Below, piece after piece: positions 1 to 7,489 of a stretch of 30,805 bases of DNA. Origin of the DNA: a bacterium (GTDB lineage: Bacteria; Patescibacteria; Dojkabacteria; JAKAPS01; JAJZLI01); contig JAJZWL010000008.1 of assembly GCA_021846685.1 (NCBI GenBank), forward strand, positions 1 through 30,805, read 5' to 3'. The notes under the pieces are model-generated. The model ran no database searches and was not told the DNA's origin. It worked only from the letters and a program-made list of their open reading frames with translations. The position numbers and the translations under genes are program-made. Every line of letters starts with the position of its first letter. Position 1 is the stretch's first letter.

Positions 1-822
1 AGAGAAGGGTATGAACTATATAATACGCTTAAGGAGAACAATATTTTAGATAAAACTATAATTCTTTTTGCTCAAATGAATGAGAGTGCGGCAATACGAG
101 CCAAATTAGGTCATACTGCGGCCACAATAGGCGAATATTTCAGAGATACACAAAAAAAGGATATATTACTATTTGTCGACAATATATACAGATTTGTACA
201 AGCAAATAATGAATTTTCTATGCTTATGGATAGACTTCCCTCAGAAGGTGGGTATCAGGCAACATTATCTTCTGATTTAAAAGATTTGGAAGAACGATTT
301 ACTACAAATGAAAATGGATCTATAACTTCAATCCAAGCAGTGTATGTTCCTGCTGATGATCTATCAGATCCTGCAATTATAGAAATATTAAATTTTTTAG
401 ATTCATATCTTATTTTATCAAGAGAAACTGCCAAATTAGGTATTTATCCATCTATTGATATTACTAAATCATCCTCTTCAATTCTGAATGCAAAAACAGT
501 TGGAGAAAGACATTATAAATTAGTGAATGAGGCCCAAAGAATTTTTCAAAAATATGAAGAAGTTGTAAATATTATTGAAATAATAGGAGAAGAAGAGTTA
601 TCAAAAAATGATAGAGAGGATTATCATAAAGCTTTAAAGATTAGGAATTTTTTATCACAGCCTTTCTTCGTAATGCAATCTTCTACTAATAAAGAAGGTA
701 AATATATAAAAATAGAAGATACTCTAAATGGAATAGAAAAAATAGTTTCAGGAGAAATGGATACCGTAGATGAAGATAGCCTAAGATTTATAGGGAATAT
801 AGAAGAAGCAATTAAAAAATGA
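1..822 (+). CDS. atpD: F-type ATP synthase subunit beta (partial, 5' end outside window)
   Basis: Catalytic beta subunit of the F1 head, which makes ATP from ADP and phosphate (or hydrolyses ATP) on the inner face of the membrane. The frame is open from base 1 and reads REGYELYNTLKE before the first Met, so the N-terminal part with the P-loop lies upstream of the window. Clear family blocks follow: QMNESAAIRAKLGHTAATI (nucleotide-site region), LLFVDNIYRFVQA, the VPADDLSDPA block, LSRETAKLGIYPSID, a DELSEED-like EELSKND, and KIRNFLSQPFFV. It ends FIGNIEEAIKK, a normal beta C-terminus, at a TGA that overlaps the next ATG (ATGA). This shows that TGA terminates translation here. The downstream partner atpC confirms an atp operon. 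Confidence 0.97.
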   Translation, partial: REGYELYNTLKENNILDKTIILFAQMNESAAIRAKLGHTAATIGEYFRDTQKKDILLFVDNIYRFVQANNEFSMLMDRLPSEGGYQATLSSDLKDLEERFTTNENGSITSIQAVYVPADDLSDPAIIEILNFLDSYLILSRETAKLGIYPSIDITKSSSSILNAKTVGERHYKLVNEAQRIFQKYEEVVNIIEIIGEEELSKNDREDYHKALKIRNFLSQPFFVMQSSTNKEGKYIKIEDTLNGIEKIVSGEMDTVDEDSLRFIGNIEEAIKK

Positions 823-1082
823 ATGAAGATAAAAATCTTTTTTATTTGAAAATATTATCATTATCTGGAGAAGTATTTTCTGGTGAAGTATATTCTTTCT
901 CAGGAACAAATATAGATGGAGATTTTGATATATTAAAATCTCATACTAATTTTATTTCTCTATTAAATAAAGGACAAATAAAGTATAAGGTTAAGGGTTT
1001 TATGACTTATACATCTATAGATGTTACTACTGGATTATTAATATTCGAAGATGATAAAGCCGAGGTCTTTATTAATTTTTAG
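819..1082 (+). CDS. atpC: F-type ATP synthase subunit epsilon, short form
   Basis: Epsilon subunit of the F1 central stalk, coupled to atpD by a 4-nt ATGA overlap. At 87 residues it covers only the N-terminal beta-sandwich domain. The pattern is typical: LKILSLSGEVFSGEVYSF, then an FDILKSHTNFISLL block corresponding to the usual G-x-hydrophobic-x-hydrophobic-L-x-x-H-x-P/N region, and LLIFEDDKAEVFI as the last strands. The C-terminal helical hairpin, which in many bacteria inhibits ATP hydrolysis, is missing (full-length epsilon is about 130-140 residues). The frame ends at a clean TAG and there is no frameshifted continuation, because the opposite-strand gene begins to overlap here (its stop shares bases 1079-1082). 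Loss of the inhibitory domain is inferred from length only. Confidence 0.9.
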   Translation: MNEDKNLFYLKILSLSGEVFSGEVYSFSGTNIDGDFDILKSHTNFISLLNKGQIKYKVKGFMTYTSIDVTTGLLIFEDDKAEVFINF

Positions 1083-1849
1083 AGTACTACGGTTAAATAT
1101 ACTGATAATATTCCTATAAATATTATTAATAAAGATAATCCAACTATTTTATAAAAATTTTTAATTATAGCATCCTTATTTAAAGGATTCCTGGCTGTTT
1201 TCATTATAGTATTTCTAGATACTCTTATAATTATTATCATTGCAATAAATACAGTAGAGCTCAATAGGATAAAAATAATTAATAATTTATAAAAAGGTAA
1301 ATTAAGAGAACTCACAGTAACTCCTCCTTCTATGTAAGAAATAGGAGATATATTCTTTGTTGATGGTATATTATTTATGTAACTTACATTTATAGATACT
1401 GGTATTTTTTCTATATAGATATTTGTATTTTTATACTTATGGGCATTTTTTATATTAAATGAAGATAAAGCTTTTCCTACTGATATTCCTTTGTTAATTA
1501 ATAATGATCCTACTCCTTTTATATTTGATACAGTTATATACTGTCCTGAAGAAATATTCCCATTAAGATTAGATACATAAACATTTTCTACTCCTTTTTC
1601 TAAAACATTTACATAGTTGTTGTTGTAATTAAATAAGGTATTTTGTTGGGTTGCAACTCCTATAATAGAACTTATATTGTTATGATTTGCTTTATAGACC
1701 TTTCCTTTATTCAAAGAGAGTATATCTCCAGTATTTATATTAATTTCTCCTCTAATATATTGAGTGGAAAGTGTTTCTGCATATATATTAGTACTAAACA
1801 GTAGTGACAATACAAATATAGACACTAATACTAATAATGATTTTTTCAT
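1079..1849 (-). CDS. Secreted/membrane protein with ATP-synthase-c-like C-terminal hairpin
   Basis: 256 residues, not recognised as a named family. It has a clear signal peptide (KKSLLVLVSIFVLSLLFSTNIYAE), then about 160 residues rich in Asn, Ser and Ile that look like beta-strand ectodomain, then two hydrophobic helices (about 186-209 and 232-255). The connecting loop contains TARNPLNKDAIIKN and is followed by a glycine-containing helix. This resembles the ARQP/ARNP polar loop and second helix of F-type c subunits, but no Glu/Asp sits mid-helix where the proton carrier should be. The start is supported by a Shine-Dalgarno site (AAGGGG, 7 nt before ATG). It converges on the atp operon, overlapping atpC by 4 nt, and diverges from ppa. 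Extracellular exposure is inferred; function is unknown. Confidence 0.8.
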   Translation of the reverse strand: MKKSLLVLVSIFVLSLLFSTNIYAETLSTQYIRGEININTGDILSLNKGKVYKANHNNISSIIGVATQQNTLFNYNNNYVNVLEKGVENVYVSNLNGNISSGQYITVSNIKGVGSLLINKGISVGKALSSFNIKNAHKYKNTNIYIEKIPVSINVSYINNIPSTKNISPISYIEGGVTVSSLNLPFYKLLIIFILLSSTVFIAMIIIIRVSRNTIMKTARNPLNKDAIIKNFYKIVGLSLLIIFIGILSVYLTVVL

Positions 1850-1906
1850 AAATATTCCCCTTTATTTGTTATGTATATTAATTATTATTATATACTAAAT
1901 CAAGTA

Positions 1907-1934
1907 TTGACAAAAACTACTGTTATAATATAAT
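1907..1934 (+). promoter_or_regulatory. Promoter of ppa
   Basis: TTGACA at 1907-1912 and TATAAT at 1929-1934 with a 16-bp spacer. A second overlapping TATAAT at 1924-1929 would give an 11-bp spacer, which is too short. Predicted start of transcription is near 1941, about 24 nt before the ppa ATG. No Shine-Dalgarno is visible. Confidence 0.7.
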
Positions 1935-1964
1935 AAGTCTAGTTAATATTATAAATTCAAGTCA

Positions 1965-2504
1965 ATGTCAAATCTATTTCATGATTTAGAAACAAGTGAA
2001 AATTCTCCTAAGGAAGTATTAATGGTAGTAGAAAATCCATCAGGATATAGAGGAAAACTCGAATATAATAAGAAATATGGGGCTATGATCCTTGATAGAG
2101 TGAGTTATTCTGCTTTACCTTACCCTGTAGAATATGGATTTATTCCTAGAAGTTGGAATAAGTATGATAATGATCCCATGGATATAATGGCTCTATCTTC
2201 AGTTTCAACATATCCAGGAGTTATAGTAAACGTTAGAGTTTTAGGTATGTTAAAAATGGAAGATACTGGCGAGTTAGATCATAAGGTTTTTGGAGTTCCT
2301 GAAAATGACCCAATATATAACGATGTTAATAGTATCGAAGATATTAGTTCTCATATAATACAAACGATAGAGTTTTATTTTGCTAACTATAAAAAATTAA
2401 TGAAGAATAAAGAAGTTAAAATTTTAGGTTGGGAAGGAAAAGAAGAAACATATAAATTTATAAATGAGACTTTAGAAGAGTATAAAAATAAATTTAAAAA
2501 ATAA
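1965..2504 (+). CDS. ppa: Inorganic pyrophosphatase (family I, soluble)
   Basis: Hydrolyses pyrophosphate to two phosphates in the cytoplasm, pulling biosynthetic reactions such as tRNA charging and nucleic-acid synthesis forward. At 179 residues it matches the usual family I size. It shows KLEYNKKYGAMILDRV (substrate Lys and beta strands), PVEYGFIPRSW, the metal-binding signature DNDPMDI, DGEL-like TGELDHKVFGVPENDP, and a Lys/Tyr-rich region IEFYFANYKKL near the end. All blocks are collinear with the family. The gene is preceded by a good sigma70-type promoter and followed 14 nt later by a small membrane protein gene, so the two (and the kinase behind them) may be co-transcribed. Assignment is secure. 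Confidence 0.96.
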   Translation: MSNLFHDLETSENSPKEVLMVVENPSGYRGKLEYNKKYGAMILDRVSYSALPYPVEYGFIPRSWNKYDNDPMDIMALSSVSTYPGVIVNVRVLGMLKMEDTGELDHKVFGVPENDPIYNDVNSIEDISSHIIQTIEFYFANYKKLMKNKEVKILGWEGKEETYKFINETLEEYKNKFKK

Positions 2505-2518
2505 GGGGGTGATTTATT

Positions 2519-2713
2519 TTGAAAGAGTCAGCTAAATTTCAAAAGGTTTTCTTTTATCTAGCTATATTATCTATAGTTTTAGCATTCTTAGGACAAGTAT
2601 CCTATTCATTGAGGTTTTATCTTAAGCCTTCAGATTGGGTTTTGGTAGCAATAGTATTTTTATTACTTTCCTTAGATGCAAAAAATGGTAGTTCATTTTT
2701 AGGCGGAAAGTAA
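2519..2713 (+). CDS. Small two-helix membrane protein (TTG start)
   Basis: 64-residue protein of unknown function. The start is a TTG at 2519, supported by one of the strongest ribosome-binding sites in the window (AAGGGGGTGAT about 5 nt upstream). Two hydrophobic segments (about residues 10-31 and 39-51) are separated by a short YSLRFYLKPSDW loop; the C-terminus is Ser/Gly-rich. It lies 14 nt after ppa and 14 nt before the histidine kinase, in the same direction. It could be an accessory to the kinase or an independent membrane protein; nothing in the sequence decides this. Confidence 0.7.
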   Translation: MKESAKFQKVFFYLAILSIVLAFLGQVSYSLRFYLKPSDWVLVAIVFLLLSLDAKNGSSFLGGK

Positions 2714-2727
2714 AATAGTTATGTTTT

Positions 2728-3717
2728 ATGTATAAGAAGAATAGTTATACTATATTTATTATTCTGTGTATAGCTTTTTTAATAGGGTTGTATTCGCTTT
2801 TAGGCATTAGTATCAGGTCTATAATTGTAGGCCTGATTTTTTTGTTTATATCTATTTTATTCTTTGTTATTTTCAGGTCATATTTTGAAGATATTAAAAA
2901 AGTTGATGAGCTAAACGACAAACTTTCTGCTGGAGACTATATTTTTTCTCCAGTTTTTTCGAATAATTCATTATCTAATTTAGAAAAAAATATTAAAATT
3001 ATAGAGAAAAAACTTTCCTTTCAAAGAGACAATATTTCTTCAATAGATAAAATGAAAGAAGATTTTATCTATTTAGTATCTCACAATCTTAGAACTCCAG
3101 TGGTTACATTATTTGGTTATTTTGAGATCTTGAAATCGAGCACTAATCTTTCAAGTGAAGATAAAAATTTATTATTAAGGATTGATACATCTTTAGATTC
3201 ATTAAATTCTATAATTGAGCAGATATTATCAATCATGTATTTAGATTCTCCAGATTTTAAATTAAATATTGAGACATTTGAAGTAAATAATTTTTTAAAA
3301 ACTATTGTGGAGAATAAAATTAGAAATACTAATATTTCTGTAGGTTTTTCTTTTAGTGAGAATAAACAAAATATTACTATAGATAAAAGTTTACTTGAGA
3401 AGAGTCTAATAAACATAGTTGGAAATGCTATAAAATTTAATAAAGAAGGAGGTCTTATTTCTGTATCAAGTTACAATGAAGATAGATATTTAGTGATTAA
3501 AATATCAGACACAGGGATTGGTATTCCTCAAAAAAATTTAGATGATATATTTAAACCCTTTGTAAGAAAGACTAGTGTACTTAATTATGATTATGAAGGT
3601 CTTGGCTTGGGACTATATACTACTAATATAATAATGGAAAAATTGGGAGGTAAATTAAAAGTTGAATCTATTGAAAATAAAGGATCAGATTTTTTCTTAT
3701 ATATACCTTTTCAATAA
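2728..3717 (+). CDS. Sensor histidine kinase, orphan, no extracellular sensor domain
   Basis: 329-residue membrane histidine kinase. Two hydrophobic helices fill residues 7-50 with almost no loop between them, so there is no periplasmic sensor domain; such kinases usually sense within or at the membrane. A linker/coiled-coil region follows (about 55-110), then the HisKA dimerisation helix with the phospho-accepting His119 in YLVSHNLRTP. The HATPase_c domain shows an N box (NIVGNAIKFNKEGG), G1 box (DTGIGIP), F box region (IFKPFVRK) and G2 box (GLGLGLYTTNII). All catalytic blocks are intact. No response regulator gene is present in the window, so the partner is elsewhere. It is placed directly downstream of the small TTG-start membrane protein. 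Confidence 0.93.
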   Translation: MYKKNSYTIFIILCIAFLIGLYSLLGISIRSIIVGLIFLFISILFFVIFRSYFEDIKKVDELNDKLSAGDYIFSPVFSNNSLSNLEKNIKIIEKKLSFQRDNISSIDKMKEDFIYLVSHNLRTPVVTLFGYFEILKSSTNLSSEDKNLLLRIDTSLDSLNSIIEQILSIMYLDSPDFKLNIETFEVNNFLKTIVENKIRNTNISVGFSFSENKQNITIDKSLLEKSLINIVGNAIKFNKEGGLISVSSYNEDRYLVIKISDTGIGIPQKNLDDIFKPFVRKTSVLNYDYEGLGLGLYTTNIIMEKLGGKLKVESIENKGSDFFLYIPFQ

Positions 3718-3897
3718 ATTCAATATTGAATTATCTTTTAGTATAATAGCGTAAAAATTAAGTGTTTTTTATTCCTTTTTTTAAATATGACTTTGATTGT
3801 CATAATAAATTATATCAAGAGAACTGCAATGTATATTTTAAACTTTAATTTAAGTATTTGAATGTTATCATTTTTCACTTTTCCTTATATAATCTTA

Positions 3898-3915
3898 ATA
3901 CAATACCCATTGTAT
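3898..3915. promoter_or_regulatory. Inverted repeat upstream of a promoter, possible operator
   Basis: ATACAAT-ACCC-ATTGTAT is a perfect 7-bp dyad with a 4-nt centre, ending 11 bp before the -35 box at 3927. A separate 9-bp inverted pair, TCAAGAGAA (3815-3823) and TTCTCTTGA (3922-3930), spans the same region, and its right arm includes part of the -35 box. Either could bind a dimeric regulator; this is inferred from symmetry and position only. The rest of 3718-3897 shows no gene. Confidence 0.35.
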
Positions 3916-3926
3916 GATTCATTCTC

Positions 3927-3953
3927 TTGACTTTTCTTTTAATTTATTATAAT
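3927..3953 (+). promoter_or_regulatory. Probable promoter of the DUF4382-like gene
   Basis: TTGACT at 3927-3932 and TATAAT at 3948-3953. The spacer is 15 bp, slightly short of optimal. Transcription would begin about 16 nt before the ATG at 3976. No Shine-Dalgarno is seen. Confidence 0.5.
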
Positions 3954-3975
3954 TTTAATATATATAAATTAAAAA

Positions 3976-4659
3976 ATGAAGATAAAACATACACTGAATA
4001 ATCCAATAGAAAATGTACCAGAGGTGAATTGGTTCAAGATGGTATGGTTTACTTGTGTTGCTTCAATAATACTATCTTTGGGTATTGTAATTGGCGCATC
4101 TTTATCAAATATATATAGCTCATCAAATTCATTTGTAGCAAATTATGGTTCTCCTTTGAATCTAAAATCTTCTAGTGTAAATAAAAATTCTACAGGAATA
4201 TTAAATTTTGGAATAAGTGCTGGGATAGGATCTTCTACATCTTTAAATAGTAATATAGTATATTACTCTCCTAAATTATTGAGGATTATTGTTTCTAAAG
4301 TCTCTGTATACTCTATTAGTGAAAAAAAATGGATAAATATTTCTGTATCCAATACATTGGTTAATATACTAAAAGATGATAATGGAAATGTTTCATATTT
4401 ATCTCACTCTTATCTTCCTACAGGTACATATACTAAAATCAAAGTATATTTTAAATATGTAGCTTCAATATTAAGCAATAATGCTGTTGTAGATGTATCT
4501 TTATATAATAATAGTAGTACTTTCTATAATTCATTTACAATTTCACAAGGAAAAACTACTTATATAGCTCCTGTATTTAATGTAAATAAAATGATTGGAG
4601 ATGTTTCAGGTAATTATACTTTTATAGCTCATTCATTGAAGCTTAATATAGATTATTAA
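3976..4659 (+). CDS. Membrane-anchored surface protein, DUF4382-like
   Basis: 227 residues. A short cytoplasmic N-terminus (about 22 residues) is followed by one transmembrane helix (MVWFTCVASIILSLGIVIGA) and a Ser/Asn-rich exterior part. Residues about 105-155 carry the pattern of DUF4382: a strand VSKVSVYSI, a WINISV block, a hydrophobic VNILKDDNG block, then LPTGTYTKIKVYFK, matching the family's LPAGxYxQIRL motif. DUF4382 proteins are beta-rich extracytoplasmic proteins of unknown role, so the function stays unknown. The gene has its own promoter with a dyad in front and stands alone, converging on the lytic transglycosylase gene. Confidence 0.75.
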   Translation: MKIKHTLNNPIENVPEVNWFKMVWFTCVASIILSLGIVIGASLSNIYSSSNSFVANYGSPLNLKSSSVNKNSTGILNFGISAGIGSSTSLNSNIVYYSPKLLRIIVSKVSVYSISEKKWINISVSNTLVNILKDDNGNVSYLSHSYLPTGTYTKIKVYFKYVASILSNNAVVDVSLYNNSSTFYNSFTISQGKTTYIAPVFNVNKMIGDVSGNYTFIAHSLKLNIDY

Positions 4660-4677
4660 TTACTCTTTAATTTAATA

Positions 4678-5220
4678 TTATTTACAAGTCCAAGCGTTAA
4701 CTCCACCTTGAGATATTTTCAAAGCCATTGCATATATTTGAGCAGTAGGATTCCATAGTCCACCTGCACTATATATATTCCATGATCCATAAAAAGTAGA
4801 AGGCATAAATTGAGCTATTCCAGAAGCTCCTGATGGATTATATGCTTGAGGGTTATATCCACTTTCACAAGAAATTATACTATTCATTAAAGCACTACTA
4901 ACACCATATTTTTGAGCAGCAGCATCTATTATTGCTCCATATTGAGCATTAGAGACTACATTACTGCTACTATTGTTTAAATAGCTTTGTGAGTAAGTTT
5001 TAGAATAAGTAATAACACCAGAAGTTAAATTTTCACTAACTTTTGGTAATTGTTTTATTCTAGTTGTTAATACTACTTTTTTACTAACAAAATAACTAGC
5101 ACCCTTTTCTTGAGGTATTTTATTTCTTGATATTGCTGGTTTTGTTAATAGTATTATGGGGGAGATTAGGAAAGCAGTTATGAGCAATAAGCTCACCGAT
5201 AGTTTCCGAATTGTGTTCAT
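4678..5220 (-). CDS. Secreted lytic transglycosylase (SLT domain)
   Basis: Peptidoglycan-cleaving enzyme exported across the membrane. Of 180 residues, 1-30 form a signal peptide/anchor (LSVSLLLITAFLISPIILL), 35-90 a Ser/Thr/Lys linker, and 93-180 a compact SLT domain. The catalytic Glu is E119 in SCESGYNPQAYN, followed by the substrate-groove motif GASGIAQFMPSTF and ending in AWTCK. Cys118 and Cys179 sit where a disulfide closes the fold in actinobacterial Rpf/SLT enzymes. Likely roles are local wall opening for growth, division or secretion, or attack on the wall of a neighbouring cell; the sequence cannot separate these. It is transcribed from a promoter whose -35 overlaps the dnaG stop. 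Confidence 0.9.
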   Translation of the reverse strand: MNTIRKLSVSLLLITAFLISPIILLTKPAISRNKIPQEKGASYFVSKKVVLTTRIKQLPKVSENLTSGVITYSKTYSQSYLNNSSSNVVSNAQYGAIIDAAAQKYGVSSALMNSIISCESGYNPQAYNPSGASGIAQFMPSTFYGSWNIYSAGGLWNPTAQIYAMALKISQGGVNAWTCK

Positions 5221-5318
5221 CTATAAACGGTTTAATAATATTAGCTCTTAAAATTATCGTATATAAAAAAATGTTCTATATAATATAATTTAAGAAGAAA
5301 AATAAAAACACAAGGGTA

Positions 5319-5348
5319 ATTATATCACAGAACAGATCTAATTGTCAA
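5319..5348 (-). promoter_or_regulatory. Promoter of the lytic transglycosylase gene
   Basis: On the minus strand TTGACA (5348-5343) and TATAAT (5324-5319) are 18 bp apart. The -35 box overlaps the dnaG TGA stop codon (5347-5345). The predicted transcript starts near 5312, giving a leader of about 90 nt, the longest I infer in the window; its content (5221-5311) is AT-rich with no obvious fold. Confidence 0.7.
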
Positions 5349-7051
5349 TCTGTTATGTATTCTGATGAAAGTTTCTCGATACTTTTTAGTAACTCATCTT
5401 TTGGTATATTTTCTTTATGGAGCTGTCTTTTAAGGGTCTGTATTTTATTTTTTATATACAAATTTTTAATTGATTTTATAATAGTATTTAGGTCTTTCTT
5501 TTTTTCTTCAAAATCCTTCTCTTTTTCTATATATTCTTTATTTATATTTTTAAATATTATAGTTTTTATTTTGTCTATATCTTTTTCAAAATTTGTCTCT
5601 ATTAAATAATCATATATCTTTTTAGTATTAGAGCCTATGAAGTATTCTGTGTGTATTTTTTTTAATCCTATATTTCTCAATATTTTACTATCTAAAATTA
5701 AATAAAGAAAATATACCTCACTACTAGGTATTTTTATTTTCTTTTCTTTTTGTATAATATTATTATTTTGTGTTAGTTCTGAGCTTGTATTTGATTTAGC
5801 CAGATTATATTCATTTATTGAGTCAAAAGGTATTTTTGTTATTCTATTTAATTCAGATAGATAAAAACTTTTTCTTATTTGATTAGGAATTTTATTTATT
5901 ATTGGAAGTATACTTTCTATTAATTTTATTTTTTCTTCATAAAGTGACATATCTGAATCTTGTGTCTCGTAATTTATTGCAAATGTAGGAAATTCCTCAG
6001 CTTTTATTATAGTCTCTATATATTTATCTTTACCTTTGTTAGTTATAAATTCATCTATATCTTTATATGGAGTTAGGTTGATCACTTTTACTGCAAAATT
6101 ATTTTTTTCTGCTAATACAACACTTTTTTTAAGAGCATTATAACCTGCAGAATCCATATCAAAAGCAAAATATAATTTATTTGTATATCTACCTATTGTA
6201 TGAAGATGGGTTTCAGACAATGCAGTCCCTTGTATCCCTATGATGTTTTCTACTCCTGCTTGATAAGAATGTATCACATCTATATTTCCTTCTGTAATTA
6301 TAGCAAAGTCTTTTTTTGTTATTTCTTTTTTAGCAAGGTTTATTCCATAGAGTATGTCAGATTTTTTAAAAACCTTAGTTTCTGGAGAATTTAGATATTT
6401 TGGTTTTATATAGTCATCAATTGCCCTTCCTATAAATCCTATTACTTCATTTCTAGTGTTTTTTATAGGAAATATTATTCTATTTCTAAATTTATCTTTT
6501 ATGGCTGAATCTTTAACTATAGATATCCCAAATTCTATTAATTGTTCCTTTTTTATGCCTTTATATATGAGATTCTTTGTTAAAGAATTGTCAGAGAGTG
6601 CAAATCCTATTGAAAAATCTTGTATACTTTTATCAGATATCTTCCTAGAATGTATATATTGTAATGCATTTTTATTTGCTTTAAGATTTTTTTCAAAAAT
6701 CTCTGTTACATATTTATTAATTTTAAAAATATCATTATTTGAAGATTGTAAATTATTCTTATTTTTTTTGATCTCAATATGTGCTTTATTAGCTAAGATC
6801 TCAATTGCTTCATTAAAATCTACGTTATCTAGTTTTTCTATTAATGATATTACATCTCCACTTTCTCCGCATCCAAAGCAGTGATAAATCTGTAATTCTT
6901 CATTTATAGAAAATGACGGTGTTTTTTCTTGGTGAAATGGACATAAAGTGAAATAATTAGATCCTGATTTTCTTAAACTTAGTCTTTCTAATGCGATGTC
7001 TACTATATTGATATTTCTTTTAATATCTTCTATTTGACTTTTGTCTATCAT
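5345..7051 (-). CDS. dnaG: DNA primase
   Basis: Makes RNA primers for DNA replication. 568 residues, near the usual length. The N-terminal zinc-binding domain has the CHCC ligands C37, H40, C58 and C61 (CPFHQEKTPSF and YHCFGCGESGDV). The catalytic core shows RNRIIFPIKNTRNEVIGFIGRA and YLNSPETKVFKK. The Toprim domain has E254 in ITEGNIDVI and the acidic pair D298/D300 in FAFDMDSAGYNAL. The C-terminal ~150 residues are Lys/Ile-rich and poorly conserved, as expected for the helicase-interacting region. It ends with TGA. The -10 box lies only 6 nt before the ATG, so the mRNA looks leaderless. It diverges from the ribosomal operon rather than sitting beside rpoD. Confidence 0.97.
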   Translation of the reverse strand: MIDKSQIEDIKRNINIVDIALERLSLRKSGSNYFTLCPFHQEKTPSFSINEELQIYHCFGCGESGDVISLIEKLDNVDFNEAIEILANKAHIEIKKNKNNLQSSNNDIFKINKYVTEIFEKNLKANKNALQYIHSRKISDKSIQDFSIGFALSDNSLTKNLIYKGIKKEQLIEFGISIVKDSAIKDKFRNRIIFPIKNTRNEVIGFIGRAIDDYIKPKYLNSPETKVFKKSDILYGINLAKKEITKKDFAIITEGNIDVIHSYQAGVENIIGIQGTALSETHLHTIGRYTNKLYFAFDMDSAGYNALKKSVVLAEKNNFAVKVINLTPYKDIDEFITNKGKDKYIETIIKAEEFPTFAINYETQDSDMSLYEEKIKLIESILPIINKIPNQIRKSFYLSELNRITKIPFDSINEYNLAKSNTSSELTQNNNIIQKEKKIKIPSSEVYFLYLILDSKILRNIGLKKIHTEYFIGSNTKKIYDYLIETNFEKDIDKIKTIIFKNINKEYIEKEKDFEEKKKDLNTIIKSIKNLYIKNKIQTLKRQLHKENIPKDELLKSIEKLSSEYITD

Positions 7052-7057
7052 AGTTTT

Positions 7058-7066
7058 ATTATAACA
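7058..7066 (-). promoter_or_regulatory. Extended -10 promoter of dnaG
   Basis: On the minus strand the sequence is TGTTATAAT, an extended -10 element (TG-N-TATAAT), ending 6 nt before the dnaG ATG. No convincing -35 is seen, which the TG extension can compensate for. Transcription would start at or next to the A of the ATG (leaderless). Confidence 0.6.
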
Positions 7067-7092
7067 TAAAAGATATAACAGTATTTAACCTG

Positions 7093-7121
7093 TTGCATAC
7101 AATTTTTTTGTCTGCTATAAT
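7093..7121 (+). promoter_or_regulatory. Promoter of the infA-rpsI operon
   Basis: TTGCAT at 7093-7098 and TATAAT at 7116-7121 with an optimal 17-bp spacer. Predicted start near 7128, about 15 nt before the infA ATG. It is divergent from the dnaG promoter, with about 30 bp between the elements. Confidence 0.75.
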
Positions 7122-7142
7122 CTTTTTGTTAATTTTTAAAAT

Positions 7143-7358
7143 ATGAGTTTTAAAGATAAAGTTGAGTTTGAAGGTATTGTAAAGGAATCTTATCCTGATC
7201 TTTCATTTAAAATTAGTTTAGATAATGGTAAGGATGTCTTTGGATATCTTTCTGGTAAGATGAAAATGCATTATATTAAAATTCTTTTAGGTGATAGAGT
7301 AAAGGTAGAGTTTTCTAAACATGATCTAGGGAGAGGCAGGATAACTTATAGATATTAA
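7143..7358 (+). CDS. infA: Translation initiation factor IF-1
   Basis: 71-residue S1/OB-fold protein that occupies the ribosomal A site during initiation. The family pattern is present: VEFEGIVKESYPDLSFKISLDNG, GYLSGKMKMHYIKILLGDRVKVEFS, and the C-terminal DLGRGRITYRY. The family usually has SPYDLTKGRI; the Asp, Leu, Gly, Arg and Ile positions are kept. The length matches the normal 72 residues. It is first in an operon whose order infA-rpmJ-rpsM-rpsK-rpsD-rpoA-rplQ is standard for bacteria. There is no Shine-Dalgarno in the short leader. Confidence 0.96.
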   Translation: MSFKDKVEFEGIVKESYPDLSFKISLDNGKDVFGYLSGKMKMHYIKILLGDRVKVEFSKHDLGRGRITYRY

Positions 7359-7367
7359 TTTGAAAGT

Positions 7368-7484
7368 ATGAAAGTAAGATCTTCAGTGAAAAAAATTTGT
7401 AATAACTGTTATATTGTTAGGAGAAAAGGATCAGTATATGTATACTGTAAAAGATCTCCTAAGCATAAACAAAGACAAGGATAA
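7368..7484 (+). CDS. rpmJ: 50S ribosomal protein L36 (bL36)
   Basis: 38-residue ribosomal protein of the large subunit. It begins MKVRSSVKKICNNCYIVRRK and ends HKQRQG. The four zinc ligands C11, C14, C27 and H33 are all present, so this is the zinc-binding (C+) form. It sits 9 nt after infA and 5 nt before rpsM, its usual place. The small size, the exact family pattern and the position make the call secure. Confidence 0.95.
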   Translation: MKVRSSVKKICNNCYIVRRKGSVYVYCKRSPKHKQRQG

Positions 7485-7489
7485 TTATT

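Noticed and set aside
6456..6884. 142-residue plus-strand reading frame opposite dnaG
   Set aside because: It is the antisense shadow of a secure DNA primase gene, Phe/Ser/Leu-rich as expected from AT-rich antisense, without a promoter or ribosome site.
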